Positions 49,099 through 59,025 are shown, numbered from the stretch's first letter. The stretch is 64,000 nucleotides of DNA from Myroides sp. N17-2 (GCF_002286775.1 NZ_NSGJ01000001.1:1-64000); one strand, 5' to 3'. Notes: generated by a model not told the origin, from the sequence alone. Program-made: numbers and translations.

Positions 49099-50610
49099 CT
49101 ATTTTAAATGATGCATTACAGAATCAATATAGATTGATGGGTTCATCAATTCATAAGCTACTCGTTGAGCTACTTCAAAAACAAATGATGCCTTAAATCC
49201 TATTAGCAATGATACTACTGCAAGTCCCACCACAGGAACTACTAATGCCCATTGCCCTTTCTTGTGAAATGGAGCAAAATGATCCACTTCCTCTGCATTT
49301 GGTTTAGGCAAATCTTTCCAAAACACTTCTGCCCAAATACGAGCCACAATAAACAAAGTGATAAAACTAGCGAAGATCATCGTCGCTAATAATACATAAT
49401 GCTCTTGTTTGAACGCTTCTTGAAACAACATAATCTTTGGCCAGAACCCAGATAATGGTGGAATACCTGCTAAAGAAAACAAGATGATAGCAAACACAAT
49501 AGACAACTTAGGATAGTCTTTATAAAACCCTCCTAAACGATAGATATCTTGTGTCTCACGAATCTTTTGTATCAGACCATTCATCATAAAGAAATTACTC
49601 TTAACGATTACGTCGTGGATTAAATAGAACACAACTCCAACGAATGCTAGTTCTGTATACATCCCTATCCCTGCTATTAAATAACCAATATGACAAACGA
49701 TAAAATAAGAAAGAATCCTTCTAATATTACGCTTATTGATTACTCCTAAAGCACCACTTATCATCGTTAATATTGCTATTACGACAAATACCTGCAACAT
49801 AAAATCATCTGGCTTAAATACCACTGTGAATACCCTAATCATAGAATACACACCCATCTTAGTCAACAATCCACCGAACACTGCTCCGATAGCTGATGGC
49901 GGGGTATGATAAGATGATGGCAACCAAAAGTACATAGGAAATACCGCTGACTTAATACCAAACCCAACAAAGAATAATAGTGCTGTCACAGTGACAAGGC
50001 CTCTATTCTCTACTGCTGCTACGTGCTCTGGTAAGTCGGCAATATTCAAACTTCCTGTGATACCATATAATATACCGATAGCTGTCAGAAATATAGCTGA
50101 CGCTAACATATTCATCGTTACATATTTTACAGCTCCTTCCATCTGTCTCTTTTTACCTCCCAATGTCAATAAGACAAATGAAGAGATAATCACTACCTCA
50201 AACCATACATATAGGTTAAAGATATCTCCAGTTAAGAAAGCTCCCATCAATCCCATAATCAGGAAGTGATAGATAAAAAAGTACCCATAGCGTATACGAC
50301 TTGTATTTATACCTGCCGTTGAATAAACTCCCACCGCTAATGAGACGATAGCTGTAAGCATTACCATAGTTGCACTAAGAGTATCGCCTACGAATGTTAT
50401 TCCAAATGGAGCTTGCCAACCTCCCATTTGCATTGTTATATTTCCATTCTCCCAAATCAAGGCAAACAATCTCCAGCTTATAAAGAAGCCGATAACGTTA
50501 CCTATTACACTAATCGTTTTTTGCGCACGTACATTCTTCCAAAAGAATAACAATACGATCGCCGTCAACATATGTACGAATATGGGAGCTAATATAAAGT
50601 TCGAAATCAT
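49099..50610 (-). CDS. mrpD: Mrp antiporter subunit D (NuoN/NuoM-like)
   Basis: A 503-residue proton-translocating membrane subunit related to complex I NuoM/NuoN, with about 14 segments. It shows FGIKSAVFPMYFWLPSSYHT with the conserved Lys, and the later FSLAGIPPLSGFWPKIMLFQ. Overlaps mrpC by 4 bases. Confidence 0.94.
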   Translation of the reverse strand: MISNFILAPIFVHMLTAIVLLFFWKNVRAQKTISVIGNVIGFFISWRLFALIWENGNITMQMGGWQAPFGITFVGDTLSATMVMLTAIVSLAVGVYSTAGINTSRIRYGYFFIYHFLIMGLMGAFLTGDIFNLYVWFEVVIISSFVLLTLGGKKRQMEGAVKYVTMNMLASAIFLTAIGILYGITGSLNIADLPEHVAAVENRGLVTVTALLFFVGFGIKSAVFPMYFWLPSSYHTPPSAIGAVFGGLLTKMGVYSMIRVFTVVFKPDDFMLQVFVVIAILTMISGALGVINKRNIRRILSYFIVCHIGYLIAGIGMYTELAFVGVVFYLIHDVIVKSNFFMMNGLIQKIRETQDIYRLGGFYKDYPKLSIVFAIILFSLAGIPPLSGFWPKIMLFQEAFKQEHYVLLATMIFASFITLFIVARIWAEVFWKDLPKPNAEEVDHFAPFHKKGQWALVVPVVGLAVVSLLIGFKASFVFEVAQRVAYELMNPSIYIDSVMHHLK

Positions 50611-50960
50611 ATATCTAAATCTTGTATATTAAGTGAGTCCAAATCGTCTGTTCCTGTAGTCTCGTGTACTTTCTTCAACAATATAATCGCGAAGGCAGTT
50701 AACCCAAAACTAATTACAATAGCTGTCAATATTAATGCTTGTGGTACAGGGTCTGCATAAGCATCTGTGAAGTTTGTACTCTCACCATTTATAATAGGTG
50801 CCTTACCTTTAGTAAGCTCCCCCATTAAGAAGATAAGAATATTAGCTCCATTACCTAACATCATAAACCCTAATAATAATTTGACCATACTTCTACGTAA
50901 AATCAAATATATACCTGCAGAATATAAGACCCCTACTAATACTACTAAAAGTAACTCCAT
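50607..50960 (-). CDS. mrpC: Mrp antiporter subunit C (NuoK-like)
   Basis: A 117-residue three-helix subunit homologous to NuoK. It shows LLLGFMMLGNGANILIFLMG and the C-terminal DPVPQALILTAIVISFGLTA. It lies 11 bases after mrpB. Confidence 0.94.
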   Translation of the reverse strand: MELLLVVLVGVLYSAGIYLILRRSMVKLLLGFMMLGNGANILIFLMGELTKGKAPIINGESTNFTDAYADPVPQALILTAIVISFGLTAFAIILLKKVHETTGTDDLDSLNIQDLDI

Positions 50961-50971
50961 AATTCTATCTT

Positions 50972-51415
50972 TTATTCATCTTCTGAAATAGTCAACAATA
51001 TCGTCAAGACTACTCCGATTACTACTAAATAAACTCCTATATCAAAAAACAAAGCAGTTCCTACAGAACCGATAACCGCTACTTTATCTGCAAACCACAC
51101 TCCTGTCATAAATGACTTCCCTAATACTACAGGTAAGAACCCACTAATAAAAGATAATGTCAACCCTATAGGAATTAAAGTACGCGGAGGTACTTGGAAC
51201 AATCGCAATGTTAATCGAGTGGTATAAGCTAATGAATGTAATACAAAAGCAATAGATGCTATAAGTCCACCCACAAATCCTCCACCTGATAGGTAATGCC
51301 CTCTTAATAATACAAAAAGAGAAAACAATAATAACAGTGGTAACAAGTAATTCGTCGCTGTTCTAAGAATAGTCGAATTTAACTTTCTAACGTCGTGTTT
51401 TGGTTTAATCTTCAT
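50972..51415 (-). CDS. mrpB: Mrp antiporter subunit B
   Basis: A 147-residue membrane subunit with four hydrophobic segments. LFVLLRGHYLSGGGFVGGLI is the MrpB signature. Its start overlaps mrpA by 11 bases, so translation is coupled. MrpB is not fused to MrpA in this operon. Confidence 0.93.
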   Translation of the reverse strand: MKIKPKHDVRKLNSTILRTATNYLLPLLLLFSLFVLLRGHYLSGGGFVGGLIASIAFVLHSLAYTTRLTLRLFQVPPRTLIPIGLTLSFISGFLPVVLGKSFMTGVWFADKVAVIGSVGTALFFDIGVYLVVIGVVLTILLTISEDE

Positions 51416-53711
51416 CTTCCTTATATTTTAGCATACTGAACACTCCCAAAGCGGCGATAGATAATACAATACCTTCTATCATCGTATCAAATCCTCTGAA
51501 GTCTACTAATATGACATTAACCACATTTTTACCTTTCGCTAATACATAAGCATTTTCTGCATAGAAACGACTAATATCTTTATCCGCTGGTGATACTAAT
51601 GCTTGTAATGTAATAATCGAAATCAGTGTACCAAAAGAGATTGCTATAATAGCATCCCTAAACTGTATCTTGCTATTTCCAAGCTTTAAGAATGCTGGAA
51701 GTTTAAACATCACAAGTAGGAACAATACTGTTGTCAATGTATCTATGGCGAACTGTGTCATCCCTAAATCAGGTGCTCCATAGAACACAAATATTAAACA
51801 GATACAATATCCCACTACTCCTGTAGCTGCGATAGCCGTTAAACGAGAGGATGTATTGATTGCAAATAATACAGCTGCCACCGTAATCAAAAACACGACT
51901 AGTTCATATACCCTAAATTCGGATAACCCAACTGTATTAACAGCTAATGGTACATCTGTAAAAAGTTTATATCCTACTAACCCTATAAAGAATACAATAA
52001 TCACTGCTAGATACGATCTCAAATATCCATTGTGAAAAATCCAAGTATATCGATAAGCTAAGATTCTAAAGAACTCAATGATAATAGAGAAAATATGCTT
52101 AGGTGATACTACTTCAAATCGCTCAACAACACTCATTGAGTTTTTCCAGCATTTGAAAGCGAAGTACACTCCTGTTCCTAAAACAATAGTACATCCACTT
52201 AAAAGCAAACTTGTATTTACTCCATGCCATATCGCTAGTGGCATTTCCACCATACTACCATTGATAGCACTAAACGTTGCAAGAATAATCTCTTTGTAAG
52301 CTATCACAGGTAATATCCCTAATAACAGGGTAAAGAATCCTAATACAATAGGTGGTGCTAACAATCGCCAATCTGGCTTATGTGAAACACAGAACTCTTT
52401 AACTGGTTTGCCAAAGAATGGTTTAATACCTATTAAAAACCCTGAACCTGTCAAGAAAACATTAGTAAAGAACAATGCTCCTACTAATACTAAAGAAAGA
52501 TTATAATCATGATAATGTAATCCACTTTCGTAGATTAACTCCTTTCCAATAAATCCAAAAGTTAAAGGTATACCTGCACACGATAATGCAGCTACCCCAC
52601 CTGCTACTGCTAGCAGAGGAAAGTATTTACGCAATCCACCTAACTCAGTAATATCTCGAGTATGTAATGCGTGATCTATAATTCCCGTAATTAAGAAGAA
52701 AGCTGCTTTGTATAAAGCGTGTGCTAATACAAATACAGACACAGCATATAATGCTAATTCCGTACCTATCCCTAATAAGAATACTAATAGTCCTAATGCG
52801 GAAATAGTAGAATAGGCTAATATACCTTTCATATCCTTTCTAAACACACTGTGAAAAGCTCCGAAAGTCATCGTCACTCCACCTACGACTAATAATATCG
52901 TACTCCATTCCATAGTCCCTCCTAAGATTGGAGTAAATCTAGCTAGTAAGTAAACCCCTGCTTTCACCATAGTCGCTGAGTGCAAATAGGCCGATACTGG
53001 AGTAGGTGCTTTCATCGCTCCTGGTAACCAAAAGTGAAATGGAAACTGCGCTGACTTCGTAAAGGCAGCTACGAATAAAAGAATGATTATGAATAAATAG
53101 TATGGATTCTCTTTTAATACGTCACCTTGTGTAAGTAATTCACTTATCGTGTAGGTACCTGATACAGTCCCTAATATTACACCAAATGTCAGTAAAAAGA
53201 AACCTCCTAATCCAGTTATTGCTAAAGCCCATAGAGCACTAGCTCTAGACTCTTCTTCTTCATTGTTGAATCCAATTAAGAAGAACGAACTTATACTAGT
53301 AAGTTCCCAAAAAACAAATAAGGTTATAAGGTTATCAGAAGTAACCACTCCTAACATCGCCCCCATAAAGATAGTGAGGTAACAAATAAATCGATGTAGC
53401 AGAGGATGCCCTCTTAAATAAGAAGATGCATATAAATATACCAGCGTTCCAATTCCTGAAATCAATAATCCAAATAACAGCGATAATCCATCTATCTTAA
53501 AATCTAAATTGATACCTAATGACGGTACCCACTCAGATGTATATAGCACACTATTCACTCCATCTTTTACAGAACGTAAAAAAGATAATAGATATAAAAA
53601 AATTGAAAATGGAAGTAGGGATATTAATGCAACAAATTTACTTTGTACGAACTTTTTTAGAAATAGTACTACAAAAGCAAGAACAAAAGTGAGAAAAAGT
53701 AATGTTAGCAT
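51405..53711 (-). CDS. mrpA: Mrp antiporter subunit A (NuoL-like)
   Basis: A 768-residue subunit with the NuoL-like antiporter core in the first 500 residues (ELTSISSFFLIGFNNEEEES, FPFHFWLPGAMKAPTPVSAY, LHSATMVKAGVYLLARFTP) and the C-terminal MbhD/MbhE-like helices including VFYGAPDLGMTQFAIDTLTT. The Mrp complex expels Na+ or K+ in exchange for protons, giving alkali and salt tolerance. First gene of the seven-gene operon mrpABCDEFG (47970-53711), with overlaps or short gaps throughout. Confidence 0.95.
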   Translation of the reverse strand: MLTLLFLTFVLAFVVLFLKKFVQSKFVALISLLPFSIFLYLLSFLRSVKDGVNSVLYTSEWVPSLGINLDFKIDGLSLLFGLLISGIGTLVYLYASSYLRGHPLLHRFICYLTIFMGAMLGVVTSDNLITLFVFWELTSISSFFLIGFNNEEEESRASALWALAITGLGGFFLLTFGVILGTVSGTYTISELLTQGDVLKENPYYLFIIILLFVAAFTKSAQFPFHFWLPGAMKAPTPVSAYLHSATMVKAGVYLLARFTPILGGTMEWSTILLVVGGVTMTFGAFHSVFRKDMKGILAYSTISALGLLVFLLGIGTELALYAVSVFVLAHALYKAAFFLITGIIDHALHTRDITELGGLRKYFPLLAVAGGVAALSCAGIPLTFGFIGKELIYESGLHYHDYNLSLVLVGALFFTNVFLTGSGFLIGIKPFFGKPVKEFCVSHKPDWRLLAPPIVLGFFTLLLGILPVIAYKEIILATFSAINGSMVEMPLAIWHGVNTSLLLSGCTIVLGTGVYFAFKCWKNSMSVVERFEVVSPKHIFSIIIEFFRILAYRYTWIFHNGYLRSYLAVIIVFFIGLVGYKLFTDVPLAVNTVGLSEFRVYELVVFLITVAAVLFAINTSSRLTAIAATGVVGYCICLIFVFYGAPDLGMTQFAIDTLTTVLFLLVMFKLPAFLKLGNSKIQFRDAIIAISFGTLISIITLQALVSPADKDISRFYAENAYVLAKGKNVVNVILVDFRGFDTMIEGIVLSIAALGVFSMLKYKEDED

Positions 53712-53875
53712 ATTTTTTTTATTTCTCTAAATATATATTTTCAGTTTGTCGTAAATATATACAAAAAAAAACAGAAATTAACGTCTAACCATCAGTAATA
53801 CAATAATTACCAATACATTTTTCTCACCCTTAGTCTCCTTATTAGAGAATAGAAGACTATTCTCTTAATAAAATA

Positions 53876-54877
53876 TTATCTATTCAACATTTCCCATAAT
53901 TTATCCTTTAGCTCTGTCAACCCTTGTTGAGCAACAGAAGAAATAAACATATATGGTACTTCGTTTAATTCAGCATCTAACTGCTCTTTTAACTCTCCTT
54001 GTAACTCGTCGTCTAGCATATCACATTTCGTAATTACTAAAAGACGGTCTTTATCCAGCATCTCTGGATTATATCTTCTAAGTTCATCAACTAAAATCTC
54101 ATACTCTTTGGCGATATCTTCTGCATCAGCAGGTACCATAAACAGTAATGTTGAGTTTCTTTCAATGTGTCTTAAGAAGTAGTGACCTAAACCTTTTCCT
54201 TCAGCCGCTCCCTCGATAATACCAGGAATATCAGCTATAACAAAAGATTTAAAATCTCTATAAGATACGATACCTAAATTCGGTTTTAACGTTGTGAAAG
54301 GGTAATCAGCTATCTTTGGTTTTGCAGAAGTAAGTACTGATAACAGAGTAGATTTACCTGCATTTGGGAATCCTACTAATCCTACATCAGCTAATACTTT
54401 TAATTCTAATACGACGTCCATTTCATTAATAGGCATCCCTGGCTGCGAATAACGAGGAGTCTGGTTAGTAGATGATCTAAAGTGCCAGTTACCTAACCCT
54501 CCTTTACCACCTGCTACCACGATTCTCTTCTCACCGTGCTCAGTTATTTCGAATAATACTTCTCCTGTTTCTTTGTCCTTTACTACAGTTCCTAATGGCA
54601 CTTCGATAATCCTATCGTCACCATCAGATCCCGTACTACGAGAACTTCCACCATCTCCACCGTGTCCCGCCTTAATATGACGAGCAAATTTAAGGTGAAA
54701 TAACGTCCATAGACCTTCGTTTCCTACAATATAAACGTGACCACCACGACCACCATCACCTCCATCAGGTCCTCCTTTTTCTATAAACTTTTCTCTGTGT
54801 AAGTGCATAGACCCCTTACCTCCCTTACCAGAAGCCACATATATCTTTACGTAATCGACAAAATTCCCTTCAGTCAT
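53876..54877 (-). CDS. obg: GTPase Obg
   Basis: Essential ribosome-assembly and stress GTPase. At 333 residues it has the glycine-rich Obg fold (residues 1-160; [39 protein letters not shown]), then the G domain with G1 ([14 protein letters not shown]), G3 ([20 protein letters not shown]), G4 (ITKCD) and G5 (ISSVAQQG). The C-terminal OCT domain of some homologues is missing, as is usual in this phylum. A -7 box TACCTTTG (54936-54929) precedes it. Confidence 0.96.
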   Translation of the reverse strand: MTEGNFVDYVKIYVASGKGGKGSMHLHREKFIEKGGPDGGDGGRGGHVYIVGNEGLWTLFHLKFARHIKAGHGGDGGSSRSTGSDGDDRIIEVPLGTVVKDKETGEVLFEITEHGEKRIVVAGGKGGLGNWHFRSSTNQTPRYSQPGMPINEMDVVLELKVLADVGLVGFPNAGKSTLLSVLTSAKPKIADYPFTTLKPNLGIVSYRDFKSFVIADIPGIIEGAAEGKGLGHYFLRHIERNSTLLFMVPADAEDIAKEYEILVDELRRYNPEMLDKDRLLVITKCDMLDDELQGELKEQLDAELNEVPYMFISSVAQQGLTELKDKLWEMLNR

Positions 54878-54965
54878 TTCCTATAATTTTTTAACCCTAA
54901 ACTATCCCATACAATCGGAATCGGGCGGCAAAGGTAATATTTTTTAATTAATGTAATAGAGTACG

Positions 54966-55541
54966 TTATATTAAAGTATCTATAACTTTACTTAATCGTC
55001 CTGTAATTTCTTCGATACTACCGATACCATCTACAGCGTGAAATACATTCTTATCTTGGTAATACTTTATTAATGGTGCTGTATTTTCATTATACTCTGT
55101 ATAACGATATCTTATCTTAGCTTCATCTTGATCATCTGCTCTACCGCTAGTCTTTCCTCTTTCTAAGATACGTGCTACCAAGATATCATCATTAGCCTCT
55201 AGTGCTACAGTACCAGCAAGTCTAATATTTTTTTCTTTAAGTAATGCCTCTAATGCTTCTGCTTGTTTTATTGTACGTGGAAAACCATCGAATAAAAAAC
55301 CATCTTTATCCATATTCTTTTCCACTTCATTAGCTAGCATATTGATCGTTATTTCATCTGGAACTAACTTAGCCTCTGACATATATACCTGAGCCTGTTT
55401 ACCTAAATCCGTACCATTCTTTAAATTATAACGAAAAACATCTCCTGTAGAGATATGTGTTAAATTGTATTTTTCTTTTAAAAACTCAGCTTGTGTACCT
55501 TTCCCAGCCCCTGGTTTTCCAAATAAAACTATTGCAATCAT
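54966..55541 (-). CDS. adk: Adenylate kinase
   Basis: Interconverts AMP, ATP and ADP. At 191 residues it is the short form without the long zinc-bearing LID insert. It shows the P-loop in FGKPGAGKGTQAEFL, the AMP-binding STGDVFRYNL, and the DGFPRTIKQAEALEAL signature. It lies between hpt and obg, 30 bases after hpt, rather than in the ribosomal operon where many bacteria keep it. Confidence 0.96.
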   Translation of the reverse strand: MIAIVLFGKPGAGKGTQAEFLKEKYNLTHISTGDVFRYNLKNGTDLGKQAQVYMSEAKLVPDEITINMLANEVEKNMDKDGFLFDGFPRTIKQAEALEALLKEKNIRLAGTVALEANDDILVARILERGKTSGRADDQDEAKIRYRYTEYNENTAPLIKYYQDKNVFHAVDGIGSIEEITGRLSKVIDTLI

Positions 55542-55571
55542 TATCTACTGTTTATTCTGTTAGTCTAATCT

Positions 55572-56105
55572 TTATTCTTTAATTTGGTATATCTCTGGTA
55601 GGTTTCTACCATGCTTATCGTAATCCATTCCATATCCTACGATAAACTTATTCTCAATCTCAAACGCTACATAATCTAAAGGAATATCCTTTTTATACGC
55701 TTCTGGTTTAAGACATAGTGTAAAAATACGTATTTCTTTTGGACGATGTTGATCAAATAACTTCTTAAGCGCTACTAAAGTATTACCTGTATCCACGATA
55801 TCTTCTAAAATAATTATGCGTCTATCAGTAACATCAATATCAAGTCCTAGTAATTGATTAACTTGGTTAGTCGATTGTGTCCCAATATAAGAAGCCATTT
55901 TAATAAAGCTCATCTCACAGGCTCCTTCATAATACTTCACTAAATCAGAAACAACCATAAACGATCCGTTCAGAACCCCTATGAATACAGGAACATCACC
56001 ATTCATATCCGCTTCTATCTGTTTTGCGATTTCACGCAATCTAGTATCGATTCGTTCCGCTGATATAAAAGGAACGAACACTTTATCTAATACTTGTATT
56101 TCCAT
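55572..56105 (-). CDS. hpt: Hypoxanthine phosphoribosyltransferase
   Basis: Salvages hypoxanthine (and often guanine) with PRPP to form IMP/GMP. At 177 residues it shows VPVFIGVLNGSFMVVSDLVK, the flexible-loop region FIKMASYIGTQ, and the PRPP motif IILEDIVDTGNTLVAL. I start at MEIQVLDKVFVPFISAERI; nine extra upstream codons are open but unlike the family. It forms a short unit with adk. Confidence 0.93.
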   Translation of the reverse strand: MEIQVLDKVFVPFISAERIDTRLREIAKQIEADMNGDVPVFIGVLNGSFMVVSDLVKYYEGACEMSFIKMASYIGTQSTNQVNQLLGLDIDVTDRRIIILEDIVDTGNTLVALKKLFDQHRPKEIRIFTLCLKPEAYKKDIPLDYVAFEIENKFIVGYGMDYDKHGRNLPEIYQIKE

Positions 56106-56249
56106 TGTGTTGAAGTTGTTCGTAATTTGCAAATATACAAAAAGAATACAGCTTTATTCGTTTCTATGCAAAGGAATTACCTCTAAAATTAAAAAAACAC
56201 GTATCTATAATCAAGTTATTAACCATTTGTACTATTCCGTTTTTGAAAT
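56106..56249. other. Intergenic region upstream of hpt
   Basis: No gene is visible. This is AT-rich sequence carrying the presumed hpt promoter, but I see no clear -7/-33 pair. Confidence 0.3.
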
Positions 56250-56416
56250 AAAAAAAACGTAGCGTTTTAAAAAACGCTACGCCTAAAACAAACTAATTCA
56301 ATCTAACTCTAAAACCAAAGTTTATAGTTTCATTGTTGAGATTATTTTCACTACTTAAAACGTAATTTCCAATTTCAAACGAGTCCTTCTTTAACTCGCT
56401 TGTTGTTTCAAATATA
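56250..56416 (-). ncRNA. Candidate small RNA of about 150 nt with own promoter and terminator
   Basis: On the minus strand a -7 box TATATTTG (56416-56409; -33 position TTTT) is followed by about 120 bases with no usable open frame. A perfect 11-bp terminator hairpin (56281-56258, arms CGTAGCGTTTT/AAAACGCTACG) and a run of T come next. Near the 5' end CGAGT (56398-56394) and ACTCG (56384-56380) form a hairpin whose loop contains AAGAAGG. The unit fits an autonomous sRNA gene. A Bacteroidota 6S-type RNA is one hypothesis, as 6S genes have been linked to purine loci, but I cannot fold or compare it here. Confidence 0.5.
56258..56281 (-). terminator. Terminator of the candidate small RNA
   Basis: Perfect complementary arms CGTAGCGTTTT (56258-56268) and AAAACGCTACG (56271-56281) around a 2-nt centre, followed on the minus strand by eight or more T. 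No gene upstream on the minus strand needs it other than the proposed RNA. Confidence 0.8.
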
Positions 56417-57057
56417 AGTTAATTTTTTTAACTTAAAAATATTTATTTAATAAAACTTTACAAATAACAACTAAGCAAAAACCAAACAAAACACACTAAA
56501 TTAAACTTAATATCAATAATTCACATTAATTATAAAATAAAAACAACAAATGTCGCAAAAACAAAGAACCCCTCAAATAATTATCAAAAATCAAACAACC
56601 ACAATTTCTCATTTATTTTTATAAGCAATAACACATTGACAATTACTGTCTTAAAACAAAAGGTTTTTAAACTTCCTATTCACCTTCCCATACAAAACAA
56701 ACGCCAATATATAGCGATTATATTCACAATACATTGAGTAATACTTATCACGTATAATGAGATCCTTTCTTACGTCAGGAGAACATAGCAAGCGGAAATA
56801 CTATCGCCACATTCCATTTCATATTGAAGAATGAAACCTCTCACATAAGACTCTACACAGTTGCCACAATCTACATCCACAAACCTTGCGCTAGCGCAGG
56901 ACAGATCGTTAAGAAAACATCTAGTAGATGCTTTTAGTAAATGGGACAGGCGGCGTGGTGATAGAGTAATCCGTACCATCCACGTCCACACAGTAATCAC
57001 AATGCACCACACCACATATCAAAATATACTGATAGCACAATGATAGAAGTTTGATGG
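56417..57057. other. Gene-poor region with a compositionally distinct block
   Basis: 56417-56760 is very AT-rich without features. 56764-57040 is richer in G and C, with a 12-bp palindrome TGCGCTAGCGCA at 56887-56898. An 81-codon minus-strand frame (56770-57015) and a second, stop-bounded frame reading VHCDYCVDVDGTDYSITT both contain CxxC/VDVD-like stretches, but neither has a recognisable domain. It may be a decayed foreign fragment. I do not call a gene. Confidence 0.35.
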
Positions 57058-57131
57058 CATAATGGTCGCATCAAAAAGTGCCAAAACTATGTGACCATTA
57101 TGCGACCACTATGCGACCATTATGCGACCAC
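57058..57131. repeat. Iteron-like array of 11-bp units with inverted partner
   Basis: Four abutting units TATG(C/T)GACCA(C/T) start at 57088, 57099, 57110 and 57121 (the first is TATGTGACCAT). Upstream, CATAATGGTCGCAT (57058-57071) is a perfect inverted copy of 57111-57124. The 11-bp period is not a codon multiple, and it matches one DNA helical turn, so it is better read as a protein-binding array than as coding sequence. No initiator gene is adjacent. Confidence 0.6.
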
Positions 57132-57385
57132 TGTATTTTTACCACTCAAAAACCCTAAAAACCAACAACTTAACATAAAATTATTTATTACTTAGATTCT
57201 AATCTTATCTCTACAATTTTACTGTTCATCTTTTATTTCCTTTCTCAAACTTATACAAATAGTAAAACTCACTGTATTCAAGAGCTATTTTCACAATAAA
57301 AAAGCAAACCTTTTGGTGAGTAAATTTTAAACAGCCTCTTTTATATTTTTAATTTATCTTTGCTCAATAACAATACAACTACACA
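57132..57385. other. Upstream region of purK
   Basis: No gene. On the plus strand TATCTTTG (57355-57362) is a good -7 box about 24 bases before the purK ATG; the -33 position is not well matched. The rest is AT-rich. Confidence 0.45.
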
Positions 57386-58540
57386 ATGAATTACTTTTCT
57401 ACTGATTTCCGTTTGGGAATATTAGGAGGAGGTCAATTAGGAAAGATGCTCCTATCTGACACTCGCAAATTTGACATCGCGACTAATGTATTAGATCCTA
57501 GCAAAGATGCACCTGCACAATATGGTGCGCACCAATTCTTTCAAGGGGATTTAATGGATTTTGAGACTGTTTATCGCTTTGGTAAGACAGTTGACACCTT
57601 GACTATCGAGATAGAAAACGTAAACTTAGACGCTCTTGATAAGTTAGAAGAGGAAGGGCTAAAAGTATTCCCTTCTCCCAAAACGCTTCGTCTTATCCAA
57701 AATAAAGGAAATCAAAAAGACTTTTATACTACTCATAACATCCCTACTGCTCCTTATAAGAGATTCTCTACGATAGAAGAACTTAAGGCTGCTACAGTGG
57801 CAAATGAGGTAACTATGCCATTCGTATGGAAATGTGCACAGTTTGGTTATGATGGTAATGGAGTAAAAGTAGTTCGCACGATTACTGATCTTGATACATT
57901 GCCTAATGTAGAGTGTATCGCAGAAGTAATGGTTCCTTTTAAAAATGAATTAGCTGTTATCGTAGCGCGTTCTGCTACTGGAGAGATTAAGACTTATCCG
58001 GTGGTAGAAATGGAGTTTCATCCTGAGGCGAATCAAGTAGAGTATGTAATATGCCCTGCTCGTATAGATACTGCTGTGGCTGATAAGGCTAGAGCTATCG
58101 CACTTCAAGTGTCAGAGAAGTTTAACCATGTAGGATTACTTGCTGTGGAGATGTTCCAAACACAAGAAGACGATGTTTTAGTTAATGAGGTAGCTCCACG
58201 TCCACACAACTCTGGACACTACTCTATCGAAGCGAGTTATACATCACAATTCGAACAACACATTCGCGCTATTCTAGGATTGCCTTTAGGGAATACGGAT
58301 AGTAAAGTGGCAGGTATTATGGTTAACTTAGTAGGTGCCGAAGGGTATACAGGTCAGGTTTTCTACGAGGGGATGGAAGATATCTTAGCGATAGATGGAG
58401 TTACTCCCCATATCTATGGCAAGAGAGAAACTCGTCCGTTCCGAAAGATGGGACACGTAACTATCGTGAATAGCGATATGACTAAGGCTAGACAAATAGC
58501 TCAAACTGTAAAAGAAACTATTAAAGTAATCAGCAAATAA
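57386..58540 (+). CDS. purK: 5-(carboxyamino)imidazole ribonucleotide synthase
   Basis: ATP-grasp enzyme making N5-CAIR from AIR, bicarbonate and ATP in purine synthesis. At 384 residues it shows FRLGILGGGQLGKMLLSDTR, the ATP-grasp core MPFVWKCAQFGYDGNGVKVV, the metal-binding LVNEVAPRPHNSGHYSIEAS and GKRETRPFRKMGHVTIV. It ends 5 bases before purE, so the two sequential pathway genes form an operon. Confidence 0.96.
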   Translation: MNYFSTDFRLGILGGGQLGKMLLSDTRKFDIATNVLDPSKDAPAQYGAHQFFQGDLMDFETVYRFGKTVDTLTIEIENVNLDALDKLEEEGLKVFPSPKTLRLIQNKGNQKDFYTTHNIPTAPYKRFSTIEELKAATVANEVTMPFVWKCAQFGYDGNGVKVVRTITDLDTLPNVECIAEVMVPFKNELAVIVARSATGEIKTYPVVEMEFHPEANQVEYVICPARIDTAVADKARAIALQVSEKFNHVGLLAVEMFQTQEDDVLVNEVAPRPHNSGHYSIEASYTSQFEQHIRAILGLPLGNTDSKVAGIMVNLVGAEGYTGQVFYEGMEDILAIDGVTPHIYGKRETRPFRKMGHVTIVNSDMTKARQIAQTVKETIKVISK

Positions 58541-58545
58541 ATCTT

Positions 58546-59025
58546 ATGAAAATAGCAGTAGTAATGGGCAGTACATCTGATATGCCTGTAATGCAAGATG
58601 CAATCGATATTATTAAAGAATTCGGTGTGGAAGTAGATGTAGATATCGTATCTGCTCACAGAACACCTGAGAAGTTATTTGACTTTTCGGCTAATGCACA
58701 TTTACGTGGTTATAACGTGATCATCGCTGGAGCTGGTGGTGCAGCGCACTTACCAGGTATGGTGGCTTCTATGTCTCCACTTCCTGTGATCGGTGTACCT
58801 GTTAAATCTAGCAACTCTATCGATGGATGGGATAGCGTACTGTCTATCTTACAGATGCCAGGTGGTGTACCAGTAGCTACAGTAGCTCTTAATGGCGCTA
58901 AGAACGCAGGGTTACTAGCATTACAAATCTTAGGTAGTCAAGACCAAGATATTCTAAACAAAATGATTGAGTATAAAAACGGACTAAAAGAAGCTGTTCT
59001 TAAGGCAGCAGAAAGCATAAAATAA
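58546..59025 (+). CDS. purE: N5-carboxyaminoimidazole ribonucleotide mutase
   Basis: Class I PurE converts N5-CAIR to CAIR. At 159 residues it shows MGSTSDMPVMQDAIDIIKEF, VDIVSAHRTPEKLFDF with the catalytic His, IIAGAGGAAHLPGMVASMSP and SILQMPGGVPVATVALNGAK. It is followed by a strong terminator. Confidence 0.97.
   Translation: MKIAVVMGSTSDMPVMQDAIDIIKEFGVEVDVDIVSAHRTPEKLFDFSANAHLRGYNVIIAGAGGAAHLPGMVASMSPLPVIGVPVKSSNSIDGWDSVLSILQMPGGVPVATVALNGAKNAGLLALQILGSQDQDILNKMIEYKNGLKEAVLKAAESIK

Noticed and set aside
56770..57015. 81-codon minus-strand frame
   Set aside because: No start context, no domain, and a second frame in the same block looks equally coding; treated as a possible relic.
57088..57131. 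Short CRISPR-like array
   Set aside because: Units abut with no spacers, are only 11 bp, and no cas gene is present.
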